Assembly: GCA_030448025.1 (NCBI GenBank)
Contig: JAUJNQ010000002.1
Span: forward strand, 406,971-470,970
Length of the DNA stretch: 64,000 bases
Direction: 5' to 3'
Source of the DNA: Acidimicrobiales bacterium
GTDB taxonomy: Bacteria; Actinomycetota; Acidimicrobiia; Acidimicrobiales; GCA-2861595
The notes under the pieces are model-generated. The model saw only the letters and a program-made list of their open reading frames with translations, was not told the DNA's origin and did no database searches. Below are positions 28,007-38,994 of this stretch, one piece after another. Within the stretch, counting starts at the first letter, position 1, and every line of letters starts with the position of its first letter. Made by a program: the position numbers and the translations under genes.

Positions 28007-28462
28007 CTAAACCACCGTCCGCCGAGGGGCTTGCTCCTTCTCGATGACGGTGACCTCCACGCCGCCCATCAAGTCGGACGTGAGGTTGTAGACCACGGCC
28101 ATGATCACGTTGATCCCGGTTGCGAGCAGCACCAGCACCAGTCCGCCCACGAGGGCTGTGAGGAGGATGACGCCGCCCCTGATCTGGAAGTACTCCAGGA
28201 AGAACAGGTCGGTGACGAAGCGCTCGAGGTTGTCGATCAGCCCTGTGATCGACGCCGCCAACCACAGCAGCGCGCCAGCGACCAGCCAGACCACCAACAT
28301 GCACAGGTAGAAGACGAGCGAGAAGCGAAGGACGGTCCACGGATTGACCCTGCGGACGACCCGACGCACCCGTTGTCCGTCCGCCACCCGCTCACGGTAG
28401 CCGCCGGGTGCAGAGCTCGAAGTGGACCGGATCGGTGCGGGGATAGGGCTGGCACAACCCAA
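28007..28462 (-). CDS. DUF3566 membrane protein
   Basis: VNPWTVLRFSLVFYLCMLVVWLVAGALLWLAA...GGVILLTALVGGLVLVLLATGINVIMAVVYNLTSDLMGGVEVTVIE; downstream of gyrA as in other actinobacteria. Confidence 0.85.
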   Translation of the reverse strand: MGCASPIPAPIRSTSSSAPGGYRERVADGQRVRRVVRRVNPWTVLRFSLVFYLCMLVVWLVAGALLWLAASITGLIDNLERFVTDLFFLEYFQIRGGVILLTALVGGLVLVLLATGINVIMAVVYNLTSDLMGGVEVTVIEKEQAPRRTVV

Positions 28463-29100
28463 CTCGGGGCGCCACCGACAGCAATCGGGGCACGAACGAC
28501 GGGGGGACGTCCACGGCCAGACCGAGCTCGTGGCGGGAGGTGCCCGGTACCGCTACCGGGTACGGGTTGGTGGCACGGTTGGCGTACAGGGCAGCCTGCT
28601 GCGCGCGCGAACGGAAGCCCGACGTCACCGGCACCGGCGTCCCCAGGTCGGCTCGAGCCCGATCCAGTGCGGCCCGCATTGCCGGCGCCAACCCGTGCCC
28701 GGACGTGGCCGGCCCGAGCACGCCGCTGCCCGGCATGCTTGCGAGCCCTGCCACTCCTGCCGCCCTCCGTGCTCTGGCCGTGGCACTGGCCCCGCCCAGC
28801 TCGACCCTGACCCGGACGTCGGTCCCGAGCTCCTCGTAGGAGAGGAGGCGGGCACCGTTCCAGACCGCGGCCGACGCCGCTGCCTCCTTGGTGTCAGCCG
28901 CTCCTGCCAGCGCGGCGGCATCGGCAGCCGTGACCGCCTGGGCCCGGGCCATCGCGGCCCCACCTATTCGACCGAGGGCGAGGCACCCCATGCCCATCAC
29001 CACGATCATCAGCGTCACGAGGGGCAGGATCTGCCCGCCCTCGCCCCTCGCGGGCCTCCAGGACCACAAGCACACGACGCCCCTCCTCCACCGGTAAGAC
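28392..29100 (-). CDS. TadE/TadG-like N-terminus fused to VanY-type D,D-carboxypeptidase domain
   Basis: GQILPLVTLMIVVMGMGCLALGRIGGAAMARAQAVTAADAAALAGA followed by VPVTSGFRSRAQQAALYANRATNPYPVAVPGTSRHELGLAVDVPPSF...TDPVHFEL; start uncertain. Confidence 0.7.
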
Positions 29101-29140
29101 GTAGGGGGAAGTGGTCGGGGTGCTGTCCGAGGGCGGTCGC

Positions 29141-31612
29141 TTAGGTCAAGGCCTCGGCTGGGTCGGCGTCGTCCACGGCCAGGATGGGCGCTACCGACGT
29201 GACCGTCTCCGACGGCGCCAGGTTCATCACCCGCACGCCGGTGGCGTCGCGACCTTGGGACGCCACCTCGCGAACGGCCAACCGGATGGTGACACCGCTG
29301 GACGAGATCAGGACGACCTCGTCGTCGAGGCCCACCATGAAAGCCGCTACCACGCCGCCTCGACGGGCCGTGATCTTGATGCCCTTCACCCCCATGGTCC
29401 CCCGCCCCTTGCGGGGGAAGCGATCGAGCTGGGTTCGCTTGCCGTAGCCGGCGTCGGTGACCAGGAGGATGGCGACGTCGTCGCGGGCCACGTCGCACGA
29501 CACCACCTCGTCGCCAGGGCGGAGGCGCATGCCGATCACGCCTTGGGCCGCCCGGCCGGTGGGGCGCACCTCGTCCTCGCCGAACCGGATGGTGAGCCCG
29601 TGGGCGGAGACCATGAAGATGTCTTCGCCGCCGCCCATCTGGATCACACGTACCAGCTCGTCACCCTCCTTGAGGTTGATGGCGATGAACCCGTCCCGGC
29701 GCGACTTGTCGTACTCGGAGAACGTGGTCTTCTTGACCTGGCCGAACTTGGTGGCGAAGAACAGGTAGCGGTCCTCGCCGAAGTCGCGCGTCTCGATGAG
29801 GGCCTGGATGCGCTCGCCGGCGGCCAGGGGCAACAGGTTGGCGATGTGGGTGCCCCGTGCCGTGCGCTCCTTCATGGGCACCTCGTGGGCCTTCAGGCGG
29901 TACACCTTGCCCATGTTGGAGAAGAACAACAGATAGGCGTGGGCCGTGGCATGGACCACGGTGGTGACCAGGTCCTCCTCCTTGAGCCTGGCCCCTCGCA
30001 CGCCCCGGCCTCCCCGGTTCTGGGTGCGGAAGGTGCCGGCCGCCACCGTCTTCACATAGCCCGCCTTGGTCATGGTGACCACCAGAGGCTCGTCGTCGAT
30101 GAGATCCTCCACGCCGATCTCGCCCGGGTCATAGGTGATCTCGGCCCGGCGAGGCTGGGCGAAGCGCTCTCGTACCTCGCCCAGCTCGGTCTTGATGACG
30201 CCACGCAGCTTGGCGGGGTCGGAGAGGATGGCCTCCAGCTCAGCGATGGTCTGGCGCAGTTTGGCCAGCTCCTCGTCCAGCTCAGCACGGCCCAGGCGGG
30301 TGAGGCGCCCCAGAGTCATGTCGAGGATGTGGTTGGCCTGGACCTCGGTGAACTCGAAGGGCGCCACCATGAGCCCGACCCGGGCGGCCGGCCGGTCGGC
30401 CGAACCCCGGATGAGCTCGATGATGAGGTCGATCATGTCCAGGGCCTTGAGCAGGCCCACCACTATGTGGGCCCTGTCCTTGGCCTTGCGCAGCCGCGAC
30501 TCGCTGCGGCGGGTGACCACCTCGACCTGGTGGTCGACGTAGGCCGAGAGGGCCTGGGCCAGGTTGAGGGTGCGGGGCACACCATCGACCAGGGCCACCA
30601 GGTTGACGCCGAAGCTGCCCTGCAACGGCGTGTGCTTGTAGAGGTTGTTGAGCACCACGCTGGCGTTGGCGTCACGCTTGGGCCTGATGACCAGGCGGGT
30701 CTTGCCCTTGGCCGAGTCGTCGTTGACGTCGGCGATGCCCTCGAGCTCGCGCGTCTTGACCAGGTCGTCGATCTTGGTGGCGATGGCGCCCACCGACGTC
30801 TGGTAGGGGATCTCGGTGACCACGATGACGGTGCCCTTCTTGGTCTCGTCGATCTCGGCCCGAGCCCGCATGCGCACCGAGCCGCGGCCGCTGCGATACG
30901 CCTCCTGGATGCCGCTGCGTCCGAGGATGAGGCCGCCGGTGGGGAAGTCGGGGCCCTTGACGAAGGCCATCAGCTCGTCGGGCGTGGCGTCGGGGTTGTC
31001 GATCAGGTGCACCGTGGCGTCGATGATCTCGCCCAGGTTGTGGGGCGGGACGTTGGTGGCCATTCCAACGGCGATGCCCTGGCTGCCGTTGACGAGGAGA
31101 TTGGGGAATCGGGCCGGCAGCACCACCGGTTCGGTGAACTCACCGGAGTAGTTGTCGGCGAAGTCGACCGTGTCCTCGTCGATGCCGGCCAGCATCTGGA
31201 GGGCAAGCAGGTTGAGCCGGCACTCGGTGTAGCGCATGGCCGCGGGCGGGTCGTCGGGCGAGCCGAAGTTTCCGTGGCCGTCGACGAGTGGGTGGCGGAG
31301 GCTGAAGCTTTGAGCCATGCGCGCCAGCGCGTCGTAGACGGCCTCCGGGCTGTGTGGGTGGTACTTGCCGGTGACGTCGCCCACCACTCGAGCGCACTTC
31401 ATGTTGGGCCGGTCGGGGCGCAGGCCCAGGTCGTGCATGGCGTAGAGGATGCGGCGGTGCACCGGCTTCAGCCCGTCCCGGGCGTCGGGAAGGGCGCGGG
31501 ACACGATGACCGACATGGCGTAGTCCAGAAAGGAGCGCTCCATCTCCTCCTGGATCTCGATCAGCTCGATGGACCCGTAGCCGGCGCCTCCGGTGGTCGC
31601 TGCGTCGCTCAT
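29141..31612 (-). CDS. gyrA: DNA gyrase subunit A
   Basis: [75 protein letters not shown]. Confidence 0.99.
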   Translation of the reverse strand: MSDAATTGGAGYGSIELIEIQEEMERSFLDYAMSVIVSRALPDARDGLKPVHRRILYAMHDLGLRPDRPNMKCARVVGDVTGKYHPHSPEAVYDALARMAQSFSLRHPLVDGHGNFGSPDDPPAAMRYTECRLNLLALQMLAGIDEDTVDFADNYSGEFTEPVVLPARFPNLLVNGSQGIAVGMATNVPPHNLGEIIDATVHLIDNPDATPDELMAFVKGPDFPTGGLILGRSGIQEAYRSGRGSVRMRARAEIDETKKGTVIVVTEIPYQTSVGAIATKIDDLVKTRELEGIADVNDDSAKGKTRLVIRPKRDANASVVLNNLYKHTPLQGSFGVNLVALVDGVPRTLNLAQALSAYVDHQVEVVTRRSESRLRKAKDRAHIVVGLLKALDMIDLIIELIRGSADRPAARVGLMVAPFEFTEVQANHILDMTLGRLTRLGRAELDEELAKLRQTIAELEAILSDPAKLRGVIKTELGEVRERFAQPRRAEITYDPGEIGVEDLIDDEPLVVTMTKAGYVKTVAAGTFRTQNRGGRGVRGARLKEEDLVTTVVHATAHAYLLFFSNMGKVYRLKAHEVPMKERTARGTHIANLLPLAAGERIQALIETRDFGEDRYLFFATKFGQVKKTTFSEYDKSRRDGFIAINLKEGDELVRVIQMGGGEDIFMVSAHGLTIRFGEDEVRPTGRAAQGVIGMRLRPGDEVVSCDVARDDVAILLVTDAGYGKRTQLDRFPRKGRGTMGVKGIKITARRGGVVAAFMVGLDDEVVLISSSGVTIRLAVREVASQGRDATGVRVMNLAPSETVTSVAPILAVDDADPAEALT

Positions 31613-31614
31613 CC

Positions 31615-33591
31615 CTAGATGTCGAGGAAGCGCACGTCTGCGGCGTTGGTGGTGATGAAGTGTTTGCGCAGTTCCACGTTCTCGCCCATCAGGATGGAGA
31701 ACACCTCGTCAGCGATGGTGGCCTGCTCTCCGGAGACCTGGAGGAGGGTGCGCTTGGTGCGGTCCATGGTGGTCTCGCCCAGCTCGTCGAAGTCCATCTC
31801 GCCCAGGCCCTTGAAGCGGGTGAAGTCCGCCTTGTGGTTGGGGTGCTCGGCCACGAAGCGGGACTTGGCTGCGTCGTCCTTGATGTACTCGCGCTCCTTG
31901 CCCACGAGGGTGGAGTACAGCGGGGGCTGGCACACGAACACGTGGCCCTGCTCCACCAGATCGGTCATCTGCCGGTAGAAGAAGGTCAGCAGCAGGGTGC
32001 GGATGTGGCTCCCGTCCACGTCGGCGTCGGTGAGCAGGCACACCTTGTGGTAGCGGATCTTGGAGACGTCGAACTCCTCGCCCACGCCCGCCCCGATGGC
32101 GGCGATGAGGGCCTGGACCTCGGCGTTCTTCAGCATCCGGTCGATGCGGGCGCGCTCGACGTTCAAGATCTTGCCCCGGATGGGCAGGATGGCCTGGAAG
32201 GCGGGATCGCGGGCCTGGACCGCGGAGCCTCCGGCGGAGTCGCCCTCCACGATGAACAGCTCCGCCTCCCGGGCATTGCGGGTCTGGCAGTCCCGCAGCT
32301 TTCCGGGCATGCCTGCGCCCTCGAGGGCGGACTTGCGCCGGATGAGATCTCTGGCCTGGCGGGCCGCGCTTCGCGCCCGCGACGCCTGTAGAGCCTTTTG
32401 CACCACCTGGCGAGCCTCGCTCGGGTGCTCTTCGAGCCACGTCGCGAGCTTGTCGTTGGTGGCCCGCTCCACCAGCGACCGGGTGGACACGTTGCCCAGC
32501 TTGGCCTTGGTCTGGCCCTCGAACTGCGGGTCGCGCAAGCGGACGGTGATGATGGCGGTGAGGCCCTCGCGGATGTCCTCGCCCGAGAGGTTGTCGTCCT
32601 TCTCCTTGAGCAGGCCCTTGGCCCGGGCGTAGCGGTTGACCACGTTGGTGAGGGCCTTCTTGAAGCCCTCCTCGTGCATGCCTCCCTCGGCGGTGGCGAT
32701 GCCGTTGGCGAAGCTGTGGAGGCCCTCGTTGAAGCCGGTGTTCCACTGGAGGGCAACCTCGACCTCCTGGTCGTCCTCCGACTGCTCGAAGGCGGCCACC
32801 TTCTTGAACAGCGCCTCCTTGGAGGCGTTCAGGTGCCTGACGAAGTCAACGATGCCGCCGTTGTAGCGGTAGGCCACCTCCTGCTCGTGGCCGGGCCGCT
32901 CGTCGCTGAAGCGGATCTCGAGGCCCTTGTTCAGGAACGCCATCATCTGGAGGCGCTCGAGCACCGTCTGGGCCCGGAACTCCACGTCGTCGAAGACGGT
33001 GGCGTCGGGCCAAAAGGTGATGGTGGTGCCGGTGCGGCTGCGGGGAGCCTTGCCCACCACCTCCACCTTCCCCTGCGGCTTGCCCCCCTTGGCGAACTCC
33101 ATGCGGTAGCGGTTGGCGTCCCGGTCGACCTCGACCACCAGGCGGCTGGAAAGGGCGTTGACCACGGAGACCCCCACGCCGTGCAGGCCACCGGAAACCT
33201 TGTAGCCACTTCCGCCGAACTTGCCTCCGGCATGCAGCACCGTGAGGACGACCTCGATGGTGGACTTGTTGCGGTGCTGGCGGTGCGGGTGGTTCTCGGG
33301 CGGGATGCCCCGGCCGTTGTCGCTCACTCGGCAACCGCCGGCGGCCAGGAGGTCGACGTCGATCCGGGTGCAGTACCCGGCCATGGCCTCGTCGACCGAG
33401 TTGTCCACTACCTCCCAGATCAGGTGGTGCAGCCCTGCTGCACCGGTGGAGCCCACGTACATGCCGGGACGCTTGCGGACGGCCTCGAGGCCTTCGAGGA
33501 TCGTGATGTCACTGGCGCCGTAGGACCCTTCGCCGGATTGGGATCTTGGGCCGGGTTGGGATCTTGGATCAGACATGGTTCCCTGCGCCAC
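31615..33591 (-). CDS. gyrB: DNA gyrase subunit B
   Basis: [60 protein letters not shown]. Confidence 0.99.
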   Translation of the reverse strand: MAQGTMSDPRSQPGPRSQSGEGSYGASDITILEGLEAVRKRPGMYVGSTGAAGLHHLIWEVVDNSVDEAMAGYCTRIDVDLLAAGGCRVSDNGRGIPPENHPHRQHRNKSTIEVVLTVLHAGGKFGGSGYKVSGGLHGVGVSVVNALSSRLVVEVDRDANRYRMEFAKGGKPQGKVEVVGKAPRSRTGTTITFWPDATVFDDVEFRAQTVLERLQMMAFLNKGLEIRFSDERPGHEQEVAYRYNGGIVDFVRHLNASKEALFKKVAAFEQSEDDQEVEVALQWNTGFNEGLHSFANGIATAEGGMHEEGFKKALTNVVNRYARAKGLLKEKDDNLSGEDIREGLTAIITVRLRDPQFEGQTKAKLGNVSTRSLVERATNDKLATWLEEHPSEARQVVQKALQASRARSAARQARDLIRRKSALEGAGMPGKLRDCQTRNAREAELFIVEGDSAGGSAVQARDPAFQAILPIRGKILNVERARIDRMLKNAEVQALIAAIGAGVGEEFDVSKIRYHKVCLLTDADVDGSHIRTLLLTFFYRQMTDLVEQGHVFVCQPPLYSTLVGKEREYIKDDAAKSRFVAEHPNHKADFTRFKGLGEMDFDELGETTMDRTKRTLLQVSGEQATIADEVFSILMGENVELRKHFITTNAADVRFLDI

Positions 33592-33664
33592 GGGCGCGAC
33601 CTCTCAGCACTGACGAGCTCTCAGCACTGGCGAATCGAGGGCATCTGCAGCGCCGCCGGGACGG

Positions 33665-34039
33665 TCAAGGCGCCGAGTTGCGATGGGCGAAGTTTACCAC
33701 CGAGGAGCCCCTTCCCCGGGTACTTCGCGATCGGACACGCACCTCCATCCGGGTCGGCGAGCCGCGCCCCACACTGCCCGCGATGCTGGCCAAGATGTCC
33801 TGCGCCCGGTAGCGGAGCTCGCTGCCCCACGCCGGATCGTCCACGGTCACCACCAGCACGCCGCCGCGCAGCGAAGAGGGGCGCGCGTTGGCGGCGGCGG
33901 TGGGGCCGACCAGGTCGGGCCACTGTGAGAACACCGCCTCCAGCACGGCCGCCGAGGGCATGCCCAGCGCTCGGGTGACGTGGTCCAGGGATGCCGCCAC
34001 CGGTCGAGGGCCGGCGTCGGGGAGCTCGGGATCGGTCAC
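33665..34039 (-). CDS. DUF721 domain protein
   Basis: FSQWPDLVGPTAAANARPSSLRGGVLVVTVDDPAWGSELRYRAQDILASI; between recF and gyrB. Confidence 0.85.
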   Translation of the reverse strand: MTDPELPDAGPRPVAASLDHVTRALGMPSAAVLEAVFSQWPDLVGPTAAANARPSSLRGGVLVVTVDDPAWGSELRYRAQDILASIAGSVGRGSPTRMEVRVRSRSTRGRGSSVVNFAHRNSAP

Positions 34040-35178
34040 GACGCCCTCCCCGCTTCGACGCGCCCCGCTCGAACGGACACCGTGCGGGCGGGTGAAAAGC
34101 CGGCCGGTGCGGAGCCAGCCGTGGTGAGCAGGGCTTGCCCGAGGGGCAGGGAGGCCAGGAGCGCCGAGCTCCGTGCTGCGTCGAGCTCGGAGAACACGTC
34201 GTCGAGGAGCAGGACCGGCGATGAGCCGGTGCTCTCCGTGATCAGGACGTGGGCCCCGAGGCGAAGGGCGAGGGCCAACGAACGCTGCTCGCCTTGGGAG
34301 GCGTGGGTGCGGGCCGGCAAAGGCACAGGCACCTCCCGGCCCCCGCCGGTGATGGCCAGCGACAGCTCGTCGCGGTGCGGTCCGGCGGTAGTGACCGCCC
34401 GTCGAAGATCCTCGTCACGAGCCGTGGCCAGAGCGTCCGACAGCGGCCCCCGCCACGAGCGTTGGTAGGCCAGGGTGACGTCGCCCTTACCCGTCGCCAG
34501 CTGCCCATAGGCTTTGGTGACCTGTGGTTCCAGGGCCATCACCAGATCTTCTCGGGCGTCGGCCAACATCTCCCCCGCGTCGCTGAGCTTGGCGTCCCAG
34601 ACATCGAGGGTGGAGGCGACGTCGGGGCTCAGTTGGTCGCTGCCTCTCTTGCGCTCTGCCAGTCTTGCTTGGGCCTGCTTCAACAGGGCGTTGCGCTGCC
34701 GGAGTATGCGCTCCACGTCCGCTCGCAGCGCCTCGTTGGCCGGACGCAGAGCCACGAGCACCTCGTCCAGGTACTGACGCCGCTCGCCGGGCCCGCCCTT
34801 CACCATGGAGAGGTCGTCGGGGCTGAAGACGCTGACCCGTAACGCTCCCAGCAGATCTCGGGCCCGGCGGACTGGTTGGCGGTTCACCATCATGCGATGG
34901 CGGCCCCCGGCGTGGATCTCCACCTCCAGCAGCACGCTACGACCCTCTCGCTCGACCTCGGCCCGGACCACAGCTCGCTCGACGCCGTGACGGACCAAGG
35001 CATCGACGGGGGCGCCCCGGAACGAGGACAGGGTGGCGAGGTAGGCGACGGCCTCGAGGAGGTTGGTCTTGCCGTCACCGTTGGCGCCCTCGATGACGGT
35101 CAGCCCTTCAGGGGCTGGCTCCAACTCCGCAGACTCGTAGTTCCGATAGTTCCCGACCCAGAGCCTGATCAGCCTCAC
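34036..35178 (-). CDS. recF: DNA replication and repair protein RecF
   Basis: MRLIRLWVGNYRNYESAELEPAPEGLTVIEGANGDGKTNLLEAVAYLATLSSFRG. Confidence 0.98.
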   Translation of the reverse strand: MRLIRLWVGNYRNYESAELEPAPEGLTVIEGANGDGKTNLLEAVAYLATLSSFRGAPVDALVRHGVERAVVRAEVEREGRSVLLEVEIHAGGRHRMMVNRQPVRRARDLLGALRVSVFSPDDLSMVKGGPGERRQYLDEVLVALRPANEALRADVERILRQRNALLKQAQARLAERKRGSDQLSPDVASTLDVWDAKLSDAGEMLADAREDLVMALEPQVTKAYGQLATGKGDVTLAYQRSWRGPLSDALATARDEDLRRAVTTAGPHRDELSLAITGGGREVPVPLPARTHASQGEQRSLALALRLGAHVLITESTGSSPVLLLDDVFSELDAARSSALLASLPLGQALLTTAGSAPAGFSPARTVSVRAGRVEAGRAS

Positions 35179-36293
35179 GAGACCCGCACGGGCATCAGGA
35201 GGTACAAGAACTCCTCCGAGCCGGTGCCGCGGATGATGGCCGGGCGCAGGGCGTCGATCGTCTCCAAGGAAACTTCGTCCCCGTCGGTGGCCTCGATCCC
35301 GTCCACCAGGTACCCGGGATTGAAGGCCACCGTCATCTCGGTGCCCTCGTATTTGGAATCCACTTCCTCGGACGCCTGGCCCAGGTCACTGGTGACCACC
35401 GACAGCTCGATGGTGTCCGGTCGCAGAGCGAGGCGAACCGGCGTAGTGGCGTCGCGGGCCAGTAGTCGCACCCGGCGCAGCGCTCCTTGGATCTCCTCCT
35501 TGTCCACGACCAGGCGGTTCGGATACGAGGAAGGGATCAATTGTCGGTAGTTCGGGAAATCACCCTCGATCAGGCGGGTCGTGAGCCGGACCCCGGCCAG
35601 GTCGAAGGTTGCGTCGTGGTCACCGAATGCCAGCTCGACCTCTGAAACTGACGGCAGCAACCGCTGCAGCTCGGCCAGGGCCTTGGAGGGAACGAGAACT
35701 TGTTGCCCTTCGCCCAGCACGTTGCGCCCCGGCAGATCACGGATGGCGAGGCGGTACGAGTCCGTGGCCACCAGGCGCAGACCCCCTTCCTCGGCGGTCA
35801 TCAAAACGCCGGTGAGGATGGGTCGAGCATCGTCGGAGGAAGCGGCCCGCACCACCTGGCGAAGAGCTTGCCCGACGTCTCCCACGTCCAGGTTCACCAC
35901 ACCCTCGGTGACTCCCCCGTCCCCCCTGGTGAGAGCTGGGACTCGAGGAAAATCGTCGGCGGGTAGGGCCCGCAACGAGGAACGGTACCTGCCCGAGGAC
36001 AGGTGGGCCTCGTCCTCGTCGCTCTCGATGCTCACGGCCCCGGCTTCAAGGGCTCGAGTGATCTCGGTCACCGTGCGCGCCGGCAGGACACAAACGCCGT
36101 CCTGGCTTCCCTTGACTTGAGTCTCGACCCGGATGGTGAGGTCGAGGTCCGAGCCCGCCACGTACAACCGGTCGCCTCCCACCTCGAGCCGCACGCCGGA
36201 CAGCACAGGCAAGCTGCCGCCCCTCCCGGTGGCGGCCCGACTGGCTACGGCAAGAGCTTCGAGCAGGACATCTCGTTCACAACTGAACTTCAT
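35175..36293 (-). CDS. dnaN: DNA polymerase III sliding clamp beta
   Basis: MKFSCERDVLLEALAVASRA...VLMTAEEGGLRLVATDSYRLA...YLLMPVRVS. Confidence 0.98.
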   Translation of the reverse strand: MKFSCERDVLLEALAVASRAATGRGGSLPVLSGVRLEVGGDRLYVAGSDLDLTIRVETQVKGSQDGVCVLPARTVTEITRALEAGAVSIESDEDEAHLSSGRYRSSLRALPADDFPRVPALTRGDGGVTEGVVNLDVGDVGQALRQVVRAASSDDARPILTGVLMTAEEGGLRLVATDSYRLAIRDLPGRNVLGEGQQVLVPSKALAELQRLLPSVSEVELAFGDHDATFDLAGVRLTTRLIEGDFPNYRQLIPSSYPNRLVVDKEEIQGALRRVRLLARDATTPVRLALRPDTIELSVVTSDLGQASEEVDSKYEGTEMTVAFNPGYLVDGIEATDGDEVSLETIDALRPAIIRGTGSEEFLYLLMPVRVS

Positions 36294-36490
36294 GGTTTGT
36301 TTTCTTCTTTTTCAAGAGAGGGTTTGTAAAAGGGGTAGTAAGGGCTGTGGATTGTGCACAACCTGCCATGTGTCCAGGTCAGAGCGGACATTCGTTTCCA
36401 ACCGGCCATCCCCAGAATCCCACAGGGGTGTGACGGTTCGAGGGATCTCCCCAACCGTCATCCCCAGAACCCACAGGGTGATCCACAGGA
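36294..36490. other. oriC: dnaN-dnaA intergenic region, candidate oriC
   Basis: AT-rich tract at 36293-36340 in otherwise GC-rich DNA; degenerate DnaA-box-like words TTGTGCACA (36352) and TGATCCACA (36479); repeated CATCCCCAGAA(T)CCCACAGGG. Confidence 0.4.
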
Positions 36491-37942
36491 TCACCCTGTT
36501 GTGCGAACTCTATGGATCAACTCGGTGACCTGATCGTAAACGGGACGTTGCTGCTTCATGAGGTTGGCGATCTTCTCCACGGCATGGATCACCGTGGTGT
36601 GGTCCCGCCCTCCGAACTCCTTGGCTATGGCCGGGTAGCTGAAGTCGGTGACCTCTCGGAACACGTACATGCTGACCTGTCGGGCGATCACCAACGGCCG
36701 GCGGCGGCTGTGGCCGCACAGGTCTTCGACGCTGAACCCGAAGAGCTCCGAAGTGGCGTCGAGGATGGCGCCCGGGGTGATTTGTCGAGGCTGGCCGGCG
36801 GCGAGGATGTCGGAGAGCACCCGTTCAGCCGACTGTGGTGTAAGCACCTCGCCGCTCACGCTGGCATAGGCCGAGACCCGGATTAGTGCTCCCTCGAGCT
36901 CGCGGATGTTGTCGGTGACGTTGGTGGCGATGAGAGCCAGGACGTCGTCGGGGACGTCGACCCGTTGGGCACCGGCCTTCTGGCGCAGGATGGCCAGGCG
37001 GGTCTCGAGGTCCGGCGGTTGGATGTCCGTGGTCAGCCCCGACAGGAAGCGGCTGCAAAGACGGCCTTGGAGGGTGGCGATGGCTTTGGGTGGGCGGTCG
37101 GAAGTGATGACGATCTGGTGGGACGCCTCGTAGACGGTGCAGAAGGTGTGGAAGAACTCCTCTTGAAGTCCCTCCTTCCCTTCCATGAACTGGATGTCGT
37201 CCACCAGCAGCACGTCACACTGGCGGTAGTGGCGCTTGAACGCGGTGCCGGTGTTGGTGCGGATGGCTTCCACGAAGTCATTGAGGAAGGTCTCCGTCTG
37301 CACGTAGCGAACTCGCTGGCCCCGGAAGTTCTGAAGGACGTAGTTCCCAATGGCGTGCAACAGGTGAGTCTTTCCCAGCCCGCTGTCCCCGTGGATGAAC
37401 AATGGGTTGTAGGAGCGCGCCGGCGTTTCGGCCACCGAGCGGACGGCGGCATGAGCGAAACGGTTGGAGGCACCGATGACGAAGGCCTCGAACGTGTAGC
37501 GAGGGTTGAGGGCCACCTCTTGGTTGACCCCTGTGGGGTAGGTCCTGGGCCTGGCCACCTGAGCAGGGGGCCCGGCGACGTCAGCGCTTCCTGCGGGCGT
37601 TGGCAAACTCCCGTCGTAGGAGTCGGACCAGCTCGTCTGGGCAACGGCGGATGTGCCGTTGGATGCCGCCGGAGCATCAGCTGGGGGGGCCGAACCGATG
37701 GAAACGTCGAGGACCACGGGGACGGGTAGATCCACGGTGGCGGCCACCACCTCCCGGACCCGGGAGAGGTAGCGCTCCTCGATCCGCCTGCGGGCCAGAG
37801 CGCTCGGCACGGAGAGGCGAAGGCACCCATCCTCGCCCACGGCCGCCGTAACCCCCTCGAAACAGGTCCGCCACGCGGCATCGGGGATCTGGGAGCGCAA
37901 GAGCTCCGCCGCGTCTGTCCAAAGTTGCTCAGCGTCCCGCAT
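36491..37942 (-). CDS. dnaA: chromosomal replication initiator DnaA
   Basis: LNPRYTFEAFVIGASNRFAHAAV...PLFIHGDSGLGKTHLLHAIGNYV...GGRDHTTVIHAVEKI. Confidence 0.99.
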   Translation of the reverse strand: MRDAEQLWTDAAELLRSQIPDAAWRTCFEGVTAAVGEDGCLRLSVPSALARRRIEERYLSRVREVVAATVDLPVPVVLDVSIGSAPPADAPAASNGTSAVAQTSWSDSYDGSLPTPAGSADVAGPPAQVARPRTYPTGVNQEVALNPRYTFEAFVIGASNRFAHAAVRSVAETPARSYNPLFIHGDSGLGKTHLLHAIGNYVLQNFRGQRVRYVQTETFLNDFVEAIRTNTGTAFKRHYRQCDVLLVDDIQFMEGKEGLQEEFFHTFCTVYEASHQIVITSDRPPKAIATLQGRLCSRFLSGLTTDIQPPDLETRLAILRQKAGAQRVDVPDDVLALIATNVTDNIRELEGALIRVSAYASVSGEVLTPQSAERVLSDILAAGQPRQITPGAILDATSELFGFSVEDLCGHSRRRPLVIARQVSMYVFREVTDFSYPAIAKEFGGRDHTTVIHAVEKIANLMKQQRPVYDQVTELIHRVRTTG

Positions 37943-38237
37943 GACGCCCTCTCCCCTTCATCGATCCTGCACTTCGCTCTCCCACAAGGGCTGTGGACAG
38001 GCCGAGACGGGCTTTGGGGAAGGGAAGCCACGAAGACGGCGCCGCTGTCCCGTAGGGGCGGCGAAGCTACCACCCGGCCTGGCTGCTGGCGAGGGAGCGA
38101 CGGGAAAGCTGGTTGACCAGCGGAGATGAGCGGGGTTGTCTGCAGCGCCGTGCGCCCCCTCAGTACAGCCAGACGGGCTGTCAAACCGGCTGTACTACCC
38201 TCGGTGGCGCCCAGCCGACGCGAGCAGGAGTGATCAG

Positions 38238-38372
38238 GTGAAGCGAACCTTCCAGCCAAAGAACCGCCGGCGGGCGAGGAAGCACGGGTTCCGCCATCGG
38301 ATGTCGACTCGAGCGGGACGGGCGATCCTGCGGTCGCGACGCCAAAAGGGCCGCCACAAGCTCTCGGCCTGA
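38238..38372 (+). CDS. rpmH: 50S ribosomal protein L34
   Basis: GTG start; [44 protein letters not shown]. Confidence 0.98.
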   Translation: MKRTFQPKNRRRARKHGFRHRMSTRAGRAILRSRRQKGRHKLSA

Positions 38373-38410
38373 CCGGGCTCTTGCCTGATCGGGACGGCTG
38401 ATCGAATCCC

Positions 38411-38770
38411 CTGATCCACTCCATTGGCGACCGGGCCACCTTCACCGCCCTCCGTCGGTCGGCCCGGCGGGTGCGAAGGGGACCGATCACGGTAACCTAC
38501 GCCGCTGGACCCGTCACGGATCACGTCCGAGTGGCTTATGCCGTCGGTCGCCGAGTGGGTGGTGCCGTCAGGCGCAATCGCCTGCGGCGACGGTTGCGGG
38601 CAGTGATGTCGGAGCAAGTCGGCAACCTCCGCTCGGGGGCCTACCTCGTGGGCGCTGGACCGGGAGCGACATCGCTGTCCTTCGAAGAACTGAGAGAGTG
38701 CGTGGCCCAAGCGTTGGACGACCAGAGACTGCTGACGAGCATCCCGGAAGAAGACCGTCCTTGCCATTGA
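38411..38770 (+). CDS. rnpA: ribonuclease P protein component
   Basis: IGDRATFTALRRSARRVRRGPITVTYA...RVAYAVGRRVGGAVRRNRLRRRLRAVM; start uncertain (CTG at 38411, ATT or internal). Confidence 0.9.
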   Translation: MIHSIGDRATFTALRRSARRVRRGPITVTYAAGPVTDHVRVAYAVGRRVGGAVRRNRLRRRLRAVMSEQVGNLRSGAYLVGAGPGATSLSFEELRECVAQALDDQRLLTSIPEEDRPCH

Positions 38771-38979
38771 CTGCACGACCGCTGTACGTGTTGATTCGCC
38801 TGTACCAGCTGGCCCGGGCCGGGCGCCCCTCCGCCTGCCGCCACTGGCCGACGTGCTCGGCGTACGCCCTGGAGGCCCTCGAGCGCCATGGGGCGTGGCG
38901 GGGAACTCGGCTCATCGCTCGCCGACTGGGGCGGTGCCATCCCTGGGGCAGCTGGGGCCCGGACCCGGTGCCGGAGTGA
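38767..38979 (+). CDS. yidD: membrane protein insertion efficiency factor YidD
   Basis: YVLIRLYQLARAGRPSACRHWPTCSAYALEALERHGAWRGTRLIARRLGRCHPWG. Confidence 0.95.
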   Translation: MTARPLYVLIRLYQLARAGRPSACRHWPTCSAYALEALERHGAWRGTRLIARRLGRCHPWGSWGPDPVPE

Positions 38980-38994
38980 GGTAGCGGCCGACTC

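Noticed and set aside
27851-28047. C-terminal part of ORF 27562..28047 (GLAGIEPATSALSVLRSNRLSYSPRAG)
   Set aside because: Read-through of antisense tRNA-Ile; not part of the recombinase
29111-31618. 835-aa plus-strand ORF
   Set aside because: Entirely antisense to gyrA; a GC-rich shadow ORF with no domain signal
36346-36354. TGTGGATTG as a DnaA box
   Set aside because: Two mismatches to the consensus complement; too weak to call alone
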